A stretch of 64,000 bases of DNA from Paracidovorax citrulli. Its GTDB lineage: Bacteria > Pseudomonadota > Gammaproteobacteria > Burkholderiales > Burkholderiaceae_C. Shown here piece by piece: positions 15,962 to 25,963 of the stretch. The stretch spans positions 1 to 64,000 of the forward strand of contig NZ_FNEY01000016.1 in assembly GCF_900100305.1 (NCBI RefSeq), in the 5' to 3' direction. The position numbers and the translations under genes are program-made. The notes beneath the pieces are model-generated. The model saw only the letters and a program-made list of their open reading frames with translations. It did not search any database and was not told where the DNA came from. Positions within the stretch are counted from its first letter, which is position 1, and every line of letters starts with the position of its first letter.

Positions 15962-18613
15962 TCAATCACTCCAGAAATCCTTGCGGCACAGCCCGCGGGC
16001 GGCGCAGTAATCGCACACCGCTCCCTCGCCGAGCGCGGGCAGCGGAGCACCTTCCGCGATGCGGGCGAAGTCATGCAGCAGGCCCTCGACCAGCTGGTCG
16101 CGCAGCGCCACGACGTCTTCCTGCTCGAAGCTGCGGGTCTCGCCCCGCTCGCCGACATTCACGTAGAGGGCGCGCAGCGTGTCGTCGCCCAGCAGCGCGG
16201 CATAGAAGGCCAGTTGCGTGTCCTCGGTGCCGGCGGCGATGCGGCGCCGGGTCGCGGATTCGCCTTCGGTCTTGTAGTCGATCACCATCACCGTGGGCGG
16301 CTCGCCGGGTGCCTGACCGCGCACCGCGTCCACCCGGTCCAGGGTGCCGATCAGCTCGAGGGATCCGAGCGGCTGCACGCAGCGCCGCTCCGCCTCGCGG
16401 AAGCGCGCGCCCCCGGCCTCGTGCCCCGACAGCCAGCGCAGGTAGCCTTCGCGCAGGGCCGGCCAGCCGGCCGAGAACGGCAGGAACTCCCCCGCCGACA
16501 GCCGCTGGGCCCGGGTCGTGGCCTCGGCCGCGGCATCCAGCAACTGGCGGCGGGTGGCGGTGTCTTCCACCGGCGCATCGCGCAAGCCTTCGTGGAAGCG
16601 CTGCAGCACGGCATGCAGCCAGTTGCCGAAGTCGCGCTTGTCCACCTCCGCACCCAGTTCGTCCGACTCCTGCAGGCCCAGCAGCCGCAGGGCGAAGAAA
16701 CGGTAAGGACAGTGCCGCAGGTCCGAATAGGCCGACGAAGACACCCGCACCAGCGGCAACGCGTCGCCCCGCGGCAGCGGCCGGGGCACCGGCGATGGCG
16801 CCACCGACCGCAACTCGCGCGGATCGATTCCCGCGCGGCGGCCCCCTTCGGCCTGCAGGGCCAGCACCAGCGGACTGGCCAGCAGCGGCTCGCCGCCCTC
16901 GTCGCCGATGCGCCACAGCACGTCCACGTGGCCGACCGACAGCGCGTGCGCCCAGGCGGCGCGCTGCGCCGCCTCCAGGTCATTGCGCATGGGCAGTCCC
17001 AAGGTCTCGCGCTGCTCCCGCGTCCAGGCACCGGGAGGCTCCGGTGCGGCCTGCAGGCGCTTCTCGTCGCATCCGGCAGCGACCAGGGCCGCGAAGGGCC
17101 GCGCCAGCATCTGCGGCAGGGGCACCACGACAGCGTCCGGGACGCCGTCGCCGCCGAATTCGGGGCGGAAGCGCCCTGCCTCCAGCACCTCGTCCGCCCA
17201 ATGCACGAACTCGGCCAGAGCCATCGGCCGGCCGGAGGCATCCAGCCCGCGCCACTCGCCTTCCTGGGCCAGGTCGAGCCGCAATTCCGCCAGCACGCGC
17301 AGCCCGGCCGCATCTTCCTGCAGCCGCTCCCACTGGCCCGTGGCCTGCAGCAGCGCCCGCAGCGCCGCGAGCCAGCCCGGCAGGTCGCGCGGCGCCTGCA
17401 TCGCAGCGCGCCAGGCCTCCGTGCGCCGCACCAGCGTGCGCCAGCCCTCCGGGGCGGCGGGGTCCGGAAATTCCAGGCCTTCCGCACCGGCCGTGTCCTG
17501 CACCGGCCCCGCGGCCAACCCGGCGCTGCGCACGGCCGCCGGCCAGTCGCCCATGCCCGTGCGCCGCAGCCAGCGCTCGGCCTGCCGCAGTGCCCCGGCA
17601 TCGGCGATGGGCACGTGCTTGAGCCAGTCGAGCACCGCATCGCCGGAGGCATGCGCCATGCAGGCGCGCAGGGCCGCCATCACCTGCGCCCCCGCGCGGG
17701 TGGTGGACAGCGTCCAGCCGTTCTCGTCGTGCACCCCCACGCCCCGCCCCGCGAGCAGCGCGCTGATGCGCCGCGTCAGCGCCCGGTCGATGGCCGCCAG
17801 GGCCACCGGCGTGCGGCCTTCGGCCACGTACCGCAGCACGCAGGCGGCGGCTCTTTGGGCCTCGTCCTCCGCGTCCGCCGCGGCATGCAGCGCCACGTCG
17901 CCAGCGGCAGCCTCCGCATGAGGCACTCCCGTGCCGCCCGACCCGGAAGCGGGACACAGCGGCAGCACGCAGGCGCGGTCCGGCCCCCAGAGGGCGCACA
18001 GTGCATGCGCCAGGGGATCGGGCTGGAATCCGTCCAGCACCACCAGGACCGGTGCCGAGGCGCGCACGCGCGGCTCGAACAACACGTCGGTGGCGTGGCG
18101 CGTGGCCAGGGCCCATTCCAGCGCGATGCGGGCGACCGCCGCTTCGTAGCGCAGTGCGGCGCCATCGGCCGCGGGGGGCAGCAGCGGCCGCACCCTGCCG
18201 GCCCAGGCCTCGCGGCCAGCCGGAGGCACCGCCGCGACCGCCGGCGCCAGCTGGCAGGCGGCATCGAGCAGCGGCCCCGCCAGCACGTCGCGCTGCCCGC
18301 CCAGTCCCGCACGGTCCAGCAGGGACCGGGCGGTGAGCGTGTCCCGCGCCGTGTCGCGCGCCAGGTCGTCGCCCTCGGGCACGAAAGGCGCCAGGCGCGC
18401 GGCCCAGTTGCGCGTGGTCTCGAAGCGTGGCGCGAAGCCGTCCGGGAACGCCCTCGCCCAGCGGCGCTGGGCCTCCCCCATGAGCTGGGCATAGGGCACG
18501 AGCACCACCGCCGCGCCCGCGGGCTGCCCGGTGCCGCGCACGAAGCCCTCCAGGCGGCCGAGCAGCACCTTCCACGCACCGTCCCGCGATTCGGTTTTCG
18601 CTATGACTGTCAT
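15962..18613 (-). CDS. addB: AddB-type nuclease subunit (PD-(D/E)XK)
   Basis: Partner of AddA in double-strand break processing. The 883-residue protein has a degraded helicase-like N-terminal half and a C-terminal nuclease domain with VMVIDYKTEGES near residue 778 and the QLAFYAALL helix. The four cysteines that hold the AddB iron-sulfur cluster are present: one in LRHCPYRFFALRLLGL near residue 636 and three in CDYCAARGLC near the C-terminus. The start MTVIAKTES was chosen because it is the nearest ATG before the conserved start of the domain. It overlaps a 17-bp palindrome and runs divergently from trxA. Confidence 0.88.
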   Translation of the reverse strand: MTVIAKTESRDGAWKVLLGRLEGFVRGTGQPAGAAVVLVPYAQLMGEAQRRWARAFPDGFAPRFETTRNWAARLAPFVPEGDDLARDTARDTLTARSLLDRAGLGGQRDVLAGPLLDAACQLAPAVAAVPPAGREAWAGRVRPLLPPAADGAALRYEAAVARIALEWALATRHATDVLFEPRVRASAPVLVVLDGFQPDPLAHALCALWGPDRACVLPLCPASGSGGTGVPHAEAAAGDVALHAAADAEDEAQRAAACVLRYVAEGRTPVALAAIDRALTRRISALLAGRGVGVHDENGWTLSTTRAGAQVMAALRACMAHASGDAVLDWLKHVPIADAGALRQAERWLRRTGMGDWPAAVRSAGLAAGPVQDTAGAEGLEFPDPAAPEGWRTLVRRTEAWRAAMQAPRDLPGWLAALRALLQATGQWERLQEDAAGLRVLAELRLDLAQEGEWRGLDASGRPMALAEFVHWADEVLEAGRFRPEFGGDGVPDAVVVPLPQMLARPFAALVAAGCDEKRLQAAPEPPGAWTREQRETLGLPMRNDLEAAQRAAWAHALSVGHVDVLWRIGDEGGEPLLASPLVLALQAEGGRRAGIDPRELRSVAPSPVPRPLPRGDALPLVRVSSSAYSDLRHCPYRFFALRLLGLQESDELGAEVDKRDFGNWLHAVLQRFHEGLRDAPVEDTATRRQLLDAAAEATTRAQRLSAGEFLPFSAGWPALREGYLRWLSGHEAGGARFREAERRCVQPLGSLELIGTLDRVDAVRGQAPGEPPTVMVIDYKTEGESATRRRIAAGTEDTQLAFYAALLGDDTLRALYVNVGERGETRSFEQEDVVALRDQLVEGLLHDFARIAEGAPLPALGEGAVCDYCAARGLCRKDFWSD

Positions 18614-18616
18614 AGC
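18600..18616. repeat. Palindrome GCTATGAC-T-GTCATAGC over the addB start
   Basis: Perfect 8-bp arms (9 with flanking C/G) around one base, covering the addB start codon. It shares the outer arms GCTATG and CATAGC with another 17-bp palindrome at 48874-48890, suggesting a dispersed family. It may be an operator or a repeat element; nothing here decides. Confidence 0.5.
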
Positions 18617-18729
18617 GCCTGAGTCGCTATCCACCACATCGAGCAGGGAATGTCTTTCTGTCACAATCCCAGGACTGTATCCGCACCTTTCCCCACAATC
18701 CATTTCTTCGCCTCCACAAGGAACGCGCC

Positions 18730-19062
18730 ATGGCCAGCGAACTGATCAAACACATCTCCGACGCCAGCTTCGAAGCCGACGTGCTGCAACCCGGCACCAC
18801 GGTACTGGTGGACTACTGGGCCGAATGGTGCGGCCCGTGCAAGATGATCGCCCCCATCCTCGACGAGGTGGCGGGCTCCTACCAGGGCAAGCTCACCGTG
18901 GCCAAGATGAACGTGGACGAAAACCGCGAAGTGCCCGCCAAGTTCGGCATCCGCGGCATCCCCACGCTCATGCTGTTCAAGGACGGCCAGCTCGCCGCCA
19001 CGAAGGTCGGCGCGATGAGCAAGGCCCAGCTGACGTCCTTCATCGACCAGCAGCTCGCCTGA
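18730..19062 (+). CDS. trxA: Thioredoxin 1
   Basis: The general cytoplasmic disulfide reductant. The 110-residue protein has the active site WAEWCGPCK (Cys34 and Cys37), the cis-proline region [10 protein letters not shown] and the usual single-domain length. It is preceded by the ribosome site AAGGAA. It runs divergently from addB and is followed by rho; trxA-rho adjacency is common in proteobacteria. It is probably transcribed on its own or together with rho. Confidence 0.97.
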   Translation: MASELIKHISDASFEADVLQPGTTVLVDYWAEWCGPCKMIAPILDEVAGSYQGKLTVAKMNVDENREVPAKFGIRGIPTLMLFKDGQLAATKVGAMSKAQLTSFIDQQLA

Positions 19063-19331
19063 GCCGCCCTCGTCCCCTCCGGTGCGGCAGGCCTGCATGC
19101 CGCCTGCGCACCGGCCTCTCCTGCCTTGCGGCACGCACTTGCCGGTACCCGTGCAGAGACAGACCCTGATGAGCGGGCGTCTTTTCCTGTCATAATCCGC
19201 ATCGATCACCGGGCCAGCCCAGCAACGGCCCCCGTCGCAGATCCCCCAGACCCGCCTGGACGCCATGAGCAGTCCCCACGGCATGCGGTCTCCCCCTGAA
19301 TTCCTATTTACTCCGTTCCGGAGTCACCCCC
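19063..19331 (+). other. trxA-rho intergenic region with hairpin and candidate rho promoter
   Basis: A strong stem (CCGGTGC...GCACCGG with GCAGG/CCTGC inside, 19079-19114) follows trxA but has no T run, so it would be a factor-dependent terminator or processing barrier at most. A -10-like CATAAT lies at 19191-19196, 136 bp before the rho ATG, with no good -35. A long untranslated leader would suit the known autoregulation of rho genes, which is an inference here. No gene is supported in this stretch. Confidence 0.45.
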
Positions 19332-20594
<1,263 letters not shown>

Positions 20595-20625
20595 TCCGCG
20601 CCACGCACTCCTGCGAAGGGCCCGG

Positions 20626-20657
20626 GGCCCCGCTGCGGCGACGCGGCGGGGCCTTTT
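20626..20657 (+). terminator. Intrinsic terminator of rho
   Basis: GGCCCCGC (20626-20633) pairs with GCGGGGCC (20646-20653) over a 12-base loop and is followed by TTTT. It lies 31 bp after the rho stop and just before the convergent sbcC stop. Confidence 0.8.
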
Positions 20658-20668
20658 CGCATCCGGCC

Positions 20669-23600
20669 TCAGGTGCCGCCGGCCACCGCGAAGCGCCGCT
20701 CCAGCGCGCTGTAGCCCAGGCCCACGCCCTTGCGCACGCGGATCTGCACGGGAATGCGCTCCTTCACGGCTTCGACGTGGCTGATGATGCCGATGGTCTT
20801 GCCGCCGGACTGCAGGCTGTCCAGCGCATCCAGCGCGACTTCGAGCGTGTCGCCGTCGAGGGTGCCGAAACCTTCGTCGAGAAAGAGCGAGTCGATGCGC
20901 GTCTTGTGGCTCACGAGGTCGGAGAGCGCCAGAGCCAGCGCCAGGCTCGCCAGGAAGCTCTCGCCGCCGGACAGGGTGCGCGTGTCGCGGGCCACGTCGG
21001 CCTGCCAGGTATCGACCACCTCCAGCTCCAGGTCGCCGCCCGTGCGCCGCGCCAGCAGGTAGCGGCCATGCAGCCGCTGCAGCCGGAGGTTGGCCAGGTG
21101 CACCAGGTGGTCCAGCGTGAGGCCCTGGGCGAACTTGCGGTACCTGGCCCCATCGGCGGACCCGATCAACCCATTGAGGTGCTGCCAGGATTCGGCCTCG
21201 GCCTCCTGCGCCGCGATCTCCGCCAGCAGGGCCTGCAGGCCTTCCCGCCGCAAGCCATCCTCGCGCAACTGGCCGGCGATCGCACCCTGGCGCTGCGCCG
21301 CCGCCAGGCCCTGCGACTCCCATGCAGCCAGTTCCCCATCCACGTCCTGCAGGCCGCGCTGCGATTGCGCAGACGCCAGCAGACGCTCCAGCGCCTGCCC
21401 GGCCTCGCCGTGCAGCGCCTGGGCTGCAGTCCATGCCTGCCGCGTACGGTCCACGGCTTCCTGCAGCGCCTTCCGCTCGGCGGGCTCCATCCGGGCGTCC
21501 AGGAAAGCCTGCGCATCCGCGAACGGGCTGGCCGCCACCGCGGACTCCCAGGCGGTGGCCCGCTGCCGGGCCTGTCCGGCCGCGTCGGCCTGGGCCCGCT
21601 GCAGCTCGCGCCCGGTGCCGCCCAGCGATGCCAGGGTGTCCTCGCAGGAACGCACCGACTGCGCCGCCTGCTGGAGCCAGCCCTCCAGCCGTGCCACATC
21701 CCGGACAGTGCCGGCATCGATGGCACTGTCCTCCGCTTCCCCATCGTCAGGCCGCGTGGCCGGTGCCGGCAGTGCGGCCAGCCGCTCCGTCCACTGCCGC
21801 GCCACCGAGGCGGCGTTTTCGGCGACCTCGTGCAGCAGCGGCATCTGCGCCTGCAGGTCCTGCCGGCGCCGGCAGGCCGCCTCCCAGGCCTGCACATCGC
21901 GGCCGCGTTCGCGCAGCCAGGGTTCGGGCTCCCGCGGCAGGGCGTATCCCTGTTCGGCCAGATCGCGCGCCAGGGTCTGCCGCACCGATTGCAGCGCGGC
22001 GGTCTGGCGCTCCAGGGCCTCGTCCAGGGCCTGTAGCTCCCGGCCCGCCACCTGCACATCCTTGTCCGCCAGCGCGAGTGCCTGTCCCGCGGCGGCGGCC
22101 TCCCGCTCGGCCTGCTGCACGGCCCGCCGCGCCGCCTCGGCCCTGTCCCGCGCCCCGCCCAGCGCAGCCACCTGCGCGCGCGCCTGCTCCAGGGACGCGG
22201 CATGCCGGTGCTGGGCCGCCTCCAGCGCGGCGCCATCGGGCTGGCCGGCGGGCCACGCCAGCACTGCGCACAGTGCCTCCCATTGCGACTGCCCGTCGGC
22301 CTGGGCGCGGCCGTCCTCGGCCTCGTCCTCCGCGGCCCGTTCCTCCTGCGCGCGCAACGCCGCCAGTTCGGTCTCTCGCGCCCGGCGTTCGTGATCCAGC
22401 GCTTCCAGGGCCCGCCTGGCGTCGTCCAGCCGGGCTTGCGTCGCAGACACATCCAGGGCTTCGTAGGCGCCGACGGCAGGATGCTCCTGCGAGCCGCAGA
22501 GCGGGCAGGCCTCGCCCGGGCGCAACTGGCGGCGGTGGGACTCCAGCGACTGGATGCGCTGCTCCTGCGCCAGCAGGCGCTCCTGGTCGCGCAGGCCCTG
22601 CCGCAGTTCCTGGTGCCGCCCTTCCAGCCCGCGCAATGCCGCCTCCAGCGTGGCCACCCGGTTCTGGCGGTCCGCACGCGCCGTCGCGCGACGGCTCCGC
22701 CGCGCAGACAGTGCCTCGCTGCGGGTCAGGAGATCCCGCGCGTCCGCCCAGGCATGACCTTCTTCCACGAGGCGCAGGATTTCCTGCTGCCAATGGGTCT
22801 CGTCATGGCCGGCCAACTGCCGGAGGTATTCGCCCTCCGCATGCTCCAGGGCCTCACGGGCCCCCGCGAGGGATGTCCCGGCCTGGAGGCACGCGCCGGT
22901 GGCGGCCTGCTGCCGTTGCTGCTCCTGCGCGCGGCGGATGGCCAGGCCCTCCCGCTCCGCCTCCAGGCGATGGATGTCTTCCTGGAGCCCGGCCAGCGCC
23001 TGGAACCGTGCGCTCCACTCACCCAGCCGCGCCGCGAGCGCCGCATGCCGCGGATCATCGATGCCTTCCGCCTCCAGCCCCGCCAGCGCGTCGCGGCCCG
23101 CCTGCCACTCGGCATGCCGCAAGGCCGACACCTGCCGTGCCAGGGCCTCGGTCCGGCGCAGCGCCGCCGCATGCCGGGCCCGGGCCTGCTGCGCCTGCGC
23201 TCCGGTCTCCTGCAGGCGGGAAGCCACCGTCCGCTCGTCCTGCACCGCGGCCAGCCAGGCCCCGTGCAGTGGGTCGAGCCGCATCGCCGGCTCCGCGCGC
23301 AGCAGGCGCTGCACGTCGGCGTCCCGTGCGGCCCAGGCAGCGTCCGCATCGCGTACCTGCCGGTCCGCCTCGGCCACGCGTTCCCGCGCGCGCTCCACGG
23401 CCACCAGCCAGTCTCGCTCGCCCCGGGTGGCCGCACTCCGCTCGCGCAGCACCTGCATTTGCTCGTCCAGCACCGCGGCCTCCTGCACCAGCCTGTCGCG
23501 CTCCGCGGTGTCCAGCAGCGCGACGCCGCCGGCCCTGGCGCGTGCGGATTCCAGCGCCGTCCGGGCCTCCCGCGCGCATTCGTGGACGCGCTGCGAGATC

Positions 23601-24163
23601 TTCCCGTAGATGTCCGTGCCCGTCAGTTCCTCCAGCAGTTCGGCGCGCTTGCCGGCCGGCGCCTCCAGGAAGGCGGCGAATCCCCCCTGCGCGAGGAGCA
23701 TCGACTTGGTGAAGCGCCCGAAGTCGAGTCCGGTCAGGGCCTCGACCTGCTGCAGCTTTTCCTGCACCTTGCGCGTCAGCGGCCGGGCGGCGCCGTCGTC
23801 CGACAGCACCTGCGCCAGTTCCACCTGCGGGGCCTGCAGCGCGCCATCGGGTTTGTCCCGCGCGCGCCGCTGGCTCCAGAACGCGCGGTAGCGGCTGCCA
23901 CGCACCTCGAACTCCACCTCCGCGAGGCAGTCCGCGGTATGCCGCGTCATGAGTTCGTTGCCCCCCTGGGAGACGCCGCCGATGCGCGGCGTCTGGTGGT
24001 AGAGCGCCAGGCAGATCGCATCCAGCAGCGTGGTTTTGCCGGCGCCCGTCGGCCCGGTGATCGCGAACAGCCCGCCTTCGGAAAAAGGCGGCGCCGTGAA
24101 ATCGATGCGCCATTCGCCCTTGAGGGAGTTGAGGTTCTTGAGGCGCAGTGCCAGGATCTTCAT
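20669..24163 (-). CDS. sbcC: Nuclease SbcC, SMC-like ATPase subunit
   Basis: With SbcD it cuts DNA hairpins and protein-blocked ends. The 1164 residues are arranged as an N-terminal Walker [17 protein letters not shown] (about 35-50), a Q-loop region, a long Ala/Arg/Glu-rich coiled coil, a zinc hook [12 protein letters not shown] near residue 550, the returning coiled coil, and a C-terminal signature [19 protein letters not shown] with Walker [12 protein letters not shown]. The ATG overlaps the sbcD stop by four bases, so translation is coupled. The coiled-coil arms are highly repetitive in composition but no break in frame is seen. Confidence 0.95.
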   Translation of the reverse strand: MKILALRLKNLNSLKGEWRIDFTAPPFSEGGLFAITGPTGAGKTTLLDAICLALYHQTPRIGGVSQGGNELMTRHTADCLAEVEFEVRGSRYRAFWSQRRARDKPDGALQAPQVELAQVLSDDGAARPLTRKVQEKLQQVEALTGLDFGRFTKSMLLAQGGFAAFLEAPAGKRAELLEELTGTDIYGKISQRVHECAREARTALESARARAGGVALLDTAERDRLVQEAAVLDEQMQVLRERSAATRGERDWLVAVERARERVAEADRQVRDADAAWAARDADVQRLLRAEPAMRLDPLHGAWLAAVQDERTVASRLQETGAQAQQARARHAAALRRTEALARQVSALRHAEWQAGRDALAGLEAEGIDDPRHAALAARLGEWSARFQALAGLQEDIHRLEAEREGLAIRRAQEQQRQQAATGACLQAGTSLAGAREALEHAEGEYLRQLAGHDETHWQQEILRLVEEGHAWADARDLLTRSEALSARRSRRATARADRQNRVATLEAALRGLEGRHQELRQGLRDQERLLAQEQRIQSLESHRRQLRPGEACPLCGSQEHPAVGAYEALDVSATQARLDDARRALEALDHERRARETELAALRAQEERAAEDEAEDGRAQADGQSQWEALCAVLAWPAGQPDGAALEAAQHRHAASLEQARAQVAALGGARDRAEAARRAVQQAEREAAAAGQALALADKDVQVAGRELQALDEALERQTAALQSVRQTLARDLAEQGYALPREPEPWLRERGRDVQAWEAACRRRQDLQAQMPLLHEVAENAASVARQWTERLAALPAPATRPDDGEAEDSAIDAGTVRDVARLEGWLQQAAQSVRSCEDTLASLGGTGRELQRAQADAAGQARQRATAWESAVAASPFADAQAFLDARMEPAERKALQEAVDRTRQAWTAAQALHGEAGQALERLLASAQSQRGLQDVDGELAAWESQGLAAAQRQGAIAGQLREDGLRREGLQALLAEIAAQEAEAESWQHLNGLIGSADGARYRKFAQGLTLDHLVHLANLRLQRLHGRYLLARRTGGDLELEVVDTWQADVARDTRTLSGGESFLASLALALALSDLVSHKTRIDSLFLDEGFGTLDGDTLEVALDALDSLQSGGKTIGIISHVEAVKERIPVQIRVRKGVGLGYSALERRFAVAGGT

Positions 24164-25380
24164 GCGGCGCCCTCCTCGCGCAGCCCGGACAGCACCCGGC
24201 CGTGCAGCGCCGCCAGCCGCTCCCGGAGCGCTTCGTCGATCGATTCCGTACCCAGGCGGCGCTGGAACACCTCGGCGGGATCGAGCTCATCGAGGGTTTC
24301 GCGGGCCACCGGAGCCAGTGCCGGGGCCGCGCCCGCCCGTGCCCGGCGCACGCGCAGCACTTCCACGGGCAGGCCTTCGGCCATCGCGGCGATACGCGCC
24401 TGCAGGCTGGCGAGGTAATCGTCCCCGGCCACCTCCACGTCGAGCCAGACGGGCATCTCGGCCGTGCCCGCCGCGGCGGCCTGCCCCAGCGCCGTGGCCA
24501 GCTCCTGCAGGGTCCCCCGCAGGGACGCCATGGGCTGGAAGCACGGCACCGGCAGCGCGGTGACCGCCTGCAGGCCCGCCAGGTCGAAATCGACCTGCAG
24601 CACCTCCTTGCGCTGCCCGGCCTCGTCGAAGCCCAGCGCGATGGGCGAGCCGCAATAGCGGATGTGCTCCTGGCCTCCCACCTTCATCGGCTGGTGGATG
24701 TGCCCCAGGGCGATGTAGTCGGCCGGCGGAAAGGCGTCGGTCGGGAAGGCCTCCAGCGTGCCCACGTAGATCTCCCGCACGGCCTCGCCGCCCGAGGCGC
24801 CCACGGTCGCCAGATGCCCGGTGGCCACGATCGGCAGGCCGCCCAGCGACTCGCTGCGCTCGCGCGCCAGGCCGAACAGGGCGTGGTAGTGGGCGCGGAT
24901 GGCCTGCTGCAGGGCCTGCCGCTTGTCCTGCGCGCTCTCGCCGGGCAGGCTCAATAGCAGCTCCCGGGCCCTCAGGTAGGGTACGGCGCAGAGCACCGCG
25001 CCCGGCCCGCCCGTGCGCTTGCGCAGCACCAGGACCTGCTCTTCCAGGTGGTCGGCCGCGCATGGAACCACCCGGGTGCCGAGCTGCGCGAGCAGCGCCC
25101 GGCTTTCGCCGAGCACTGCGACCGAATCGTGGTTGCCGCCCAGCACCACCAGCTCGGATCCCGCCTCTCGCAAGGCCAGTACGGCGCGGTGGTAGAGTTC
25201 GCGCGCATGGCTGGGCGGGGCGGAGGTGTCGAACACGTCCCCGGCGACCAGGACGGCGTCCGCCTGGCAGCCGGCCGCCTGCGCGGCCAGCCAGTCGATG
25301 AACGCACGGTGCTCGGCCTGGCGGCTCTTGCCCATGAAATGCTGGCCCAGATGCCAGTCGGAAGTGTGCAGCAGACGCAA
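24160..25380 (-). CDS. sbcD: Nuclease SbcD, metallophosphoesterase subunit
   Basis: The nuclease half of SbcCD. The protein of 406 residues has the five phosphoesterase motifs: [29 protein letters not shown] and [10 protein letters not shown]. The conserved N-terminus [14 protein letters not shown] directly follows a TTG codon at 25380-25378. No in-frame ATG or GTG lies near, so TTG is the likely start; a longer reading frame exists upstream but crosses the rpmE2 promoter region. It is the first gene of sbcD-sbcC. Confidence 0.93.
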   Translation of the reverse strand: MRLLHTSDWHLGQHFMGKSRQAEHRAFIDWLAAQAAGCQADAVLVAGDVFDTSAPPSHARELYHRAVLALREAGSELVVLGGNHDSVAVLGESRALLAQLGTRVVPCAADHLEEQVLVLRKRTGGPGAVLCAVPYLRARELLLSLPGESAQDKRQALQQAIRAHYHALFGLARERSESLGGLPIVATGHLATVGASGGEAVREIYVGTLEAFPTDAFPPADYIALGHIHQPMKVGGQEHIRYCGSPIALGFDEAGQRKEVLQVDFDLAGLQAVTALPVPCFQPMASLRGTLQELATALGQAAAAGTAEMPVWLDVEVAGDDYLASLQARIAAMAEGLPVEVLRVRRARAGAAPALAPVARETLDELDPAEVFQRRLGTESIDEALRERLAALHGRVLSGLREEGAA

Positions 25381-25435
25381 GATGGAAGGGTTCCCGTGGA
25401 AGGCCCCGCATCCGGGGCTGGCGCTTCTTTGCGCG

Positions 25436-25448
25436 GTTATGCGATAAT
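25436..25448 (+). promoter_or_regulatory. Candidate Zur-type operator / -10 region upstream of rpmE2
   Basis: GTTAT-GCG-ATAAT is a near-perfect inverted repeat resembling the core of proteobacterial Zur boxes. It contains GATAAT, a plausible -10, 80 bp before the rpmE2 ATG. Type B L31 genes are Zur-controlled in several bacteria, which supports the reading; the site itself is only a sequence match. Confidence 0.35.
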
Positions 25449-25528
25449 GGTAGGCTTTTTCGAAGCGGAAAGTGCGTCGCAATGGGTGCGGCGTGGCTCC
25501 CGCAGCAGCCCCCAGAAAGGACCATGCC

Positions 25529-25789
25529 ATGAAAGAAGGCATTCACCCCAACTACCGCGAATTGCTCTTCGTGGACCTGTCCAACGGCTTCAAGTTCGTC
25601 ACCCGCTCCTGCGTGAACACCAAGGAAACCGGCAAGACCGACGACGGCCGCGAACTGCCGCTCTTCAAGCTGGACACCTCCAGCGAATCGCACCCTTTCT
25701 ACACCGGCACGCAGAAGTCGGTGGACAACATGGGCGGTCGCGTCGAGCGCTTCCGCAACCGCTTCGGCAAGACGGCCGCCGCGAAGTAA
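25529..25789 (+). CDS. rpmE2: 50S ribosomal protein L31 type B
   Basis: An 86-residue large-subunit ribosomal protein. It begins MKEGIHPNYRELLFVD and has one cysteine (RSCVNT), lacking the zinc-binding set of type A L31, so it is the zinc-independent form. SHPFYTGTQKSVDNMGGRVERFRNRF is the conserved C-terminal signature. The ribosome site AAAGGA lies 8 bases before the chosen ATG, which rules out the longer upstream reading. An intrinsic terminator follows, so it is a single-gene unit. Confidence 0.96.
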   Translation: MKEGIHPNYRELLFVDLSNGFKFVTRSCVNTKETGKTDDGRELPLFKLDTSSESHPFYTGTQKSVDNMGGRVERFRNRFGKTAAAK

Positions 25790-25856
25790 TCCAGCGGTCC
25801 ACCGGACCCGGGGTGGCACGGATGGCCGCATGGCATCCCCGCCCCCGCATCCCGCC

Positions 25857-25890
25857 AAAGGCAGCCCGGCACGTCCGCGCTGCCTTTTTT
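25857..25890 (+). terminator. Intrinsic terminator of rpmE2
   Basis: AAAGGCAGC (25857-25865) pairs with GCTGCCTTT over a 13-base loop; the T run (six T, 25885-25890) completes a standard terminator 67 bp after the rpmE2 stop. Confidence 0.85.
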
Positions 25891-25963
25891 ACTGCCCGGC
25901 CCGGCGGCCGGCGCCGCGCAGGCTTTTGCCTTTATTCTCGATCGATTTTTCGGCATTGAACGC

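Noticed and set aside
12701-18622. Very long open frame (1973 codons) antisense to addA-addB
   Set aside because: It mirrors the two repair genes in a GC-rich genome, with no domain pattern; the minus-strand genes have clear catalytic motifs.
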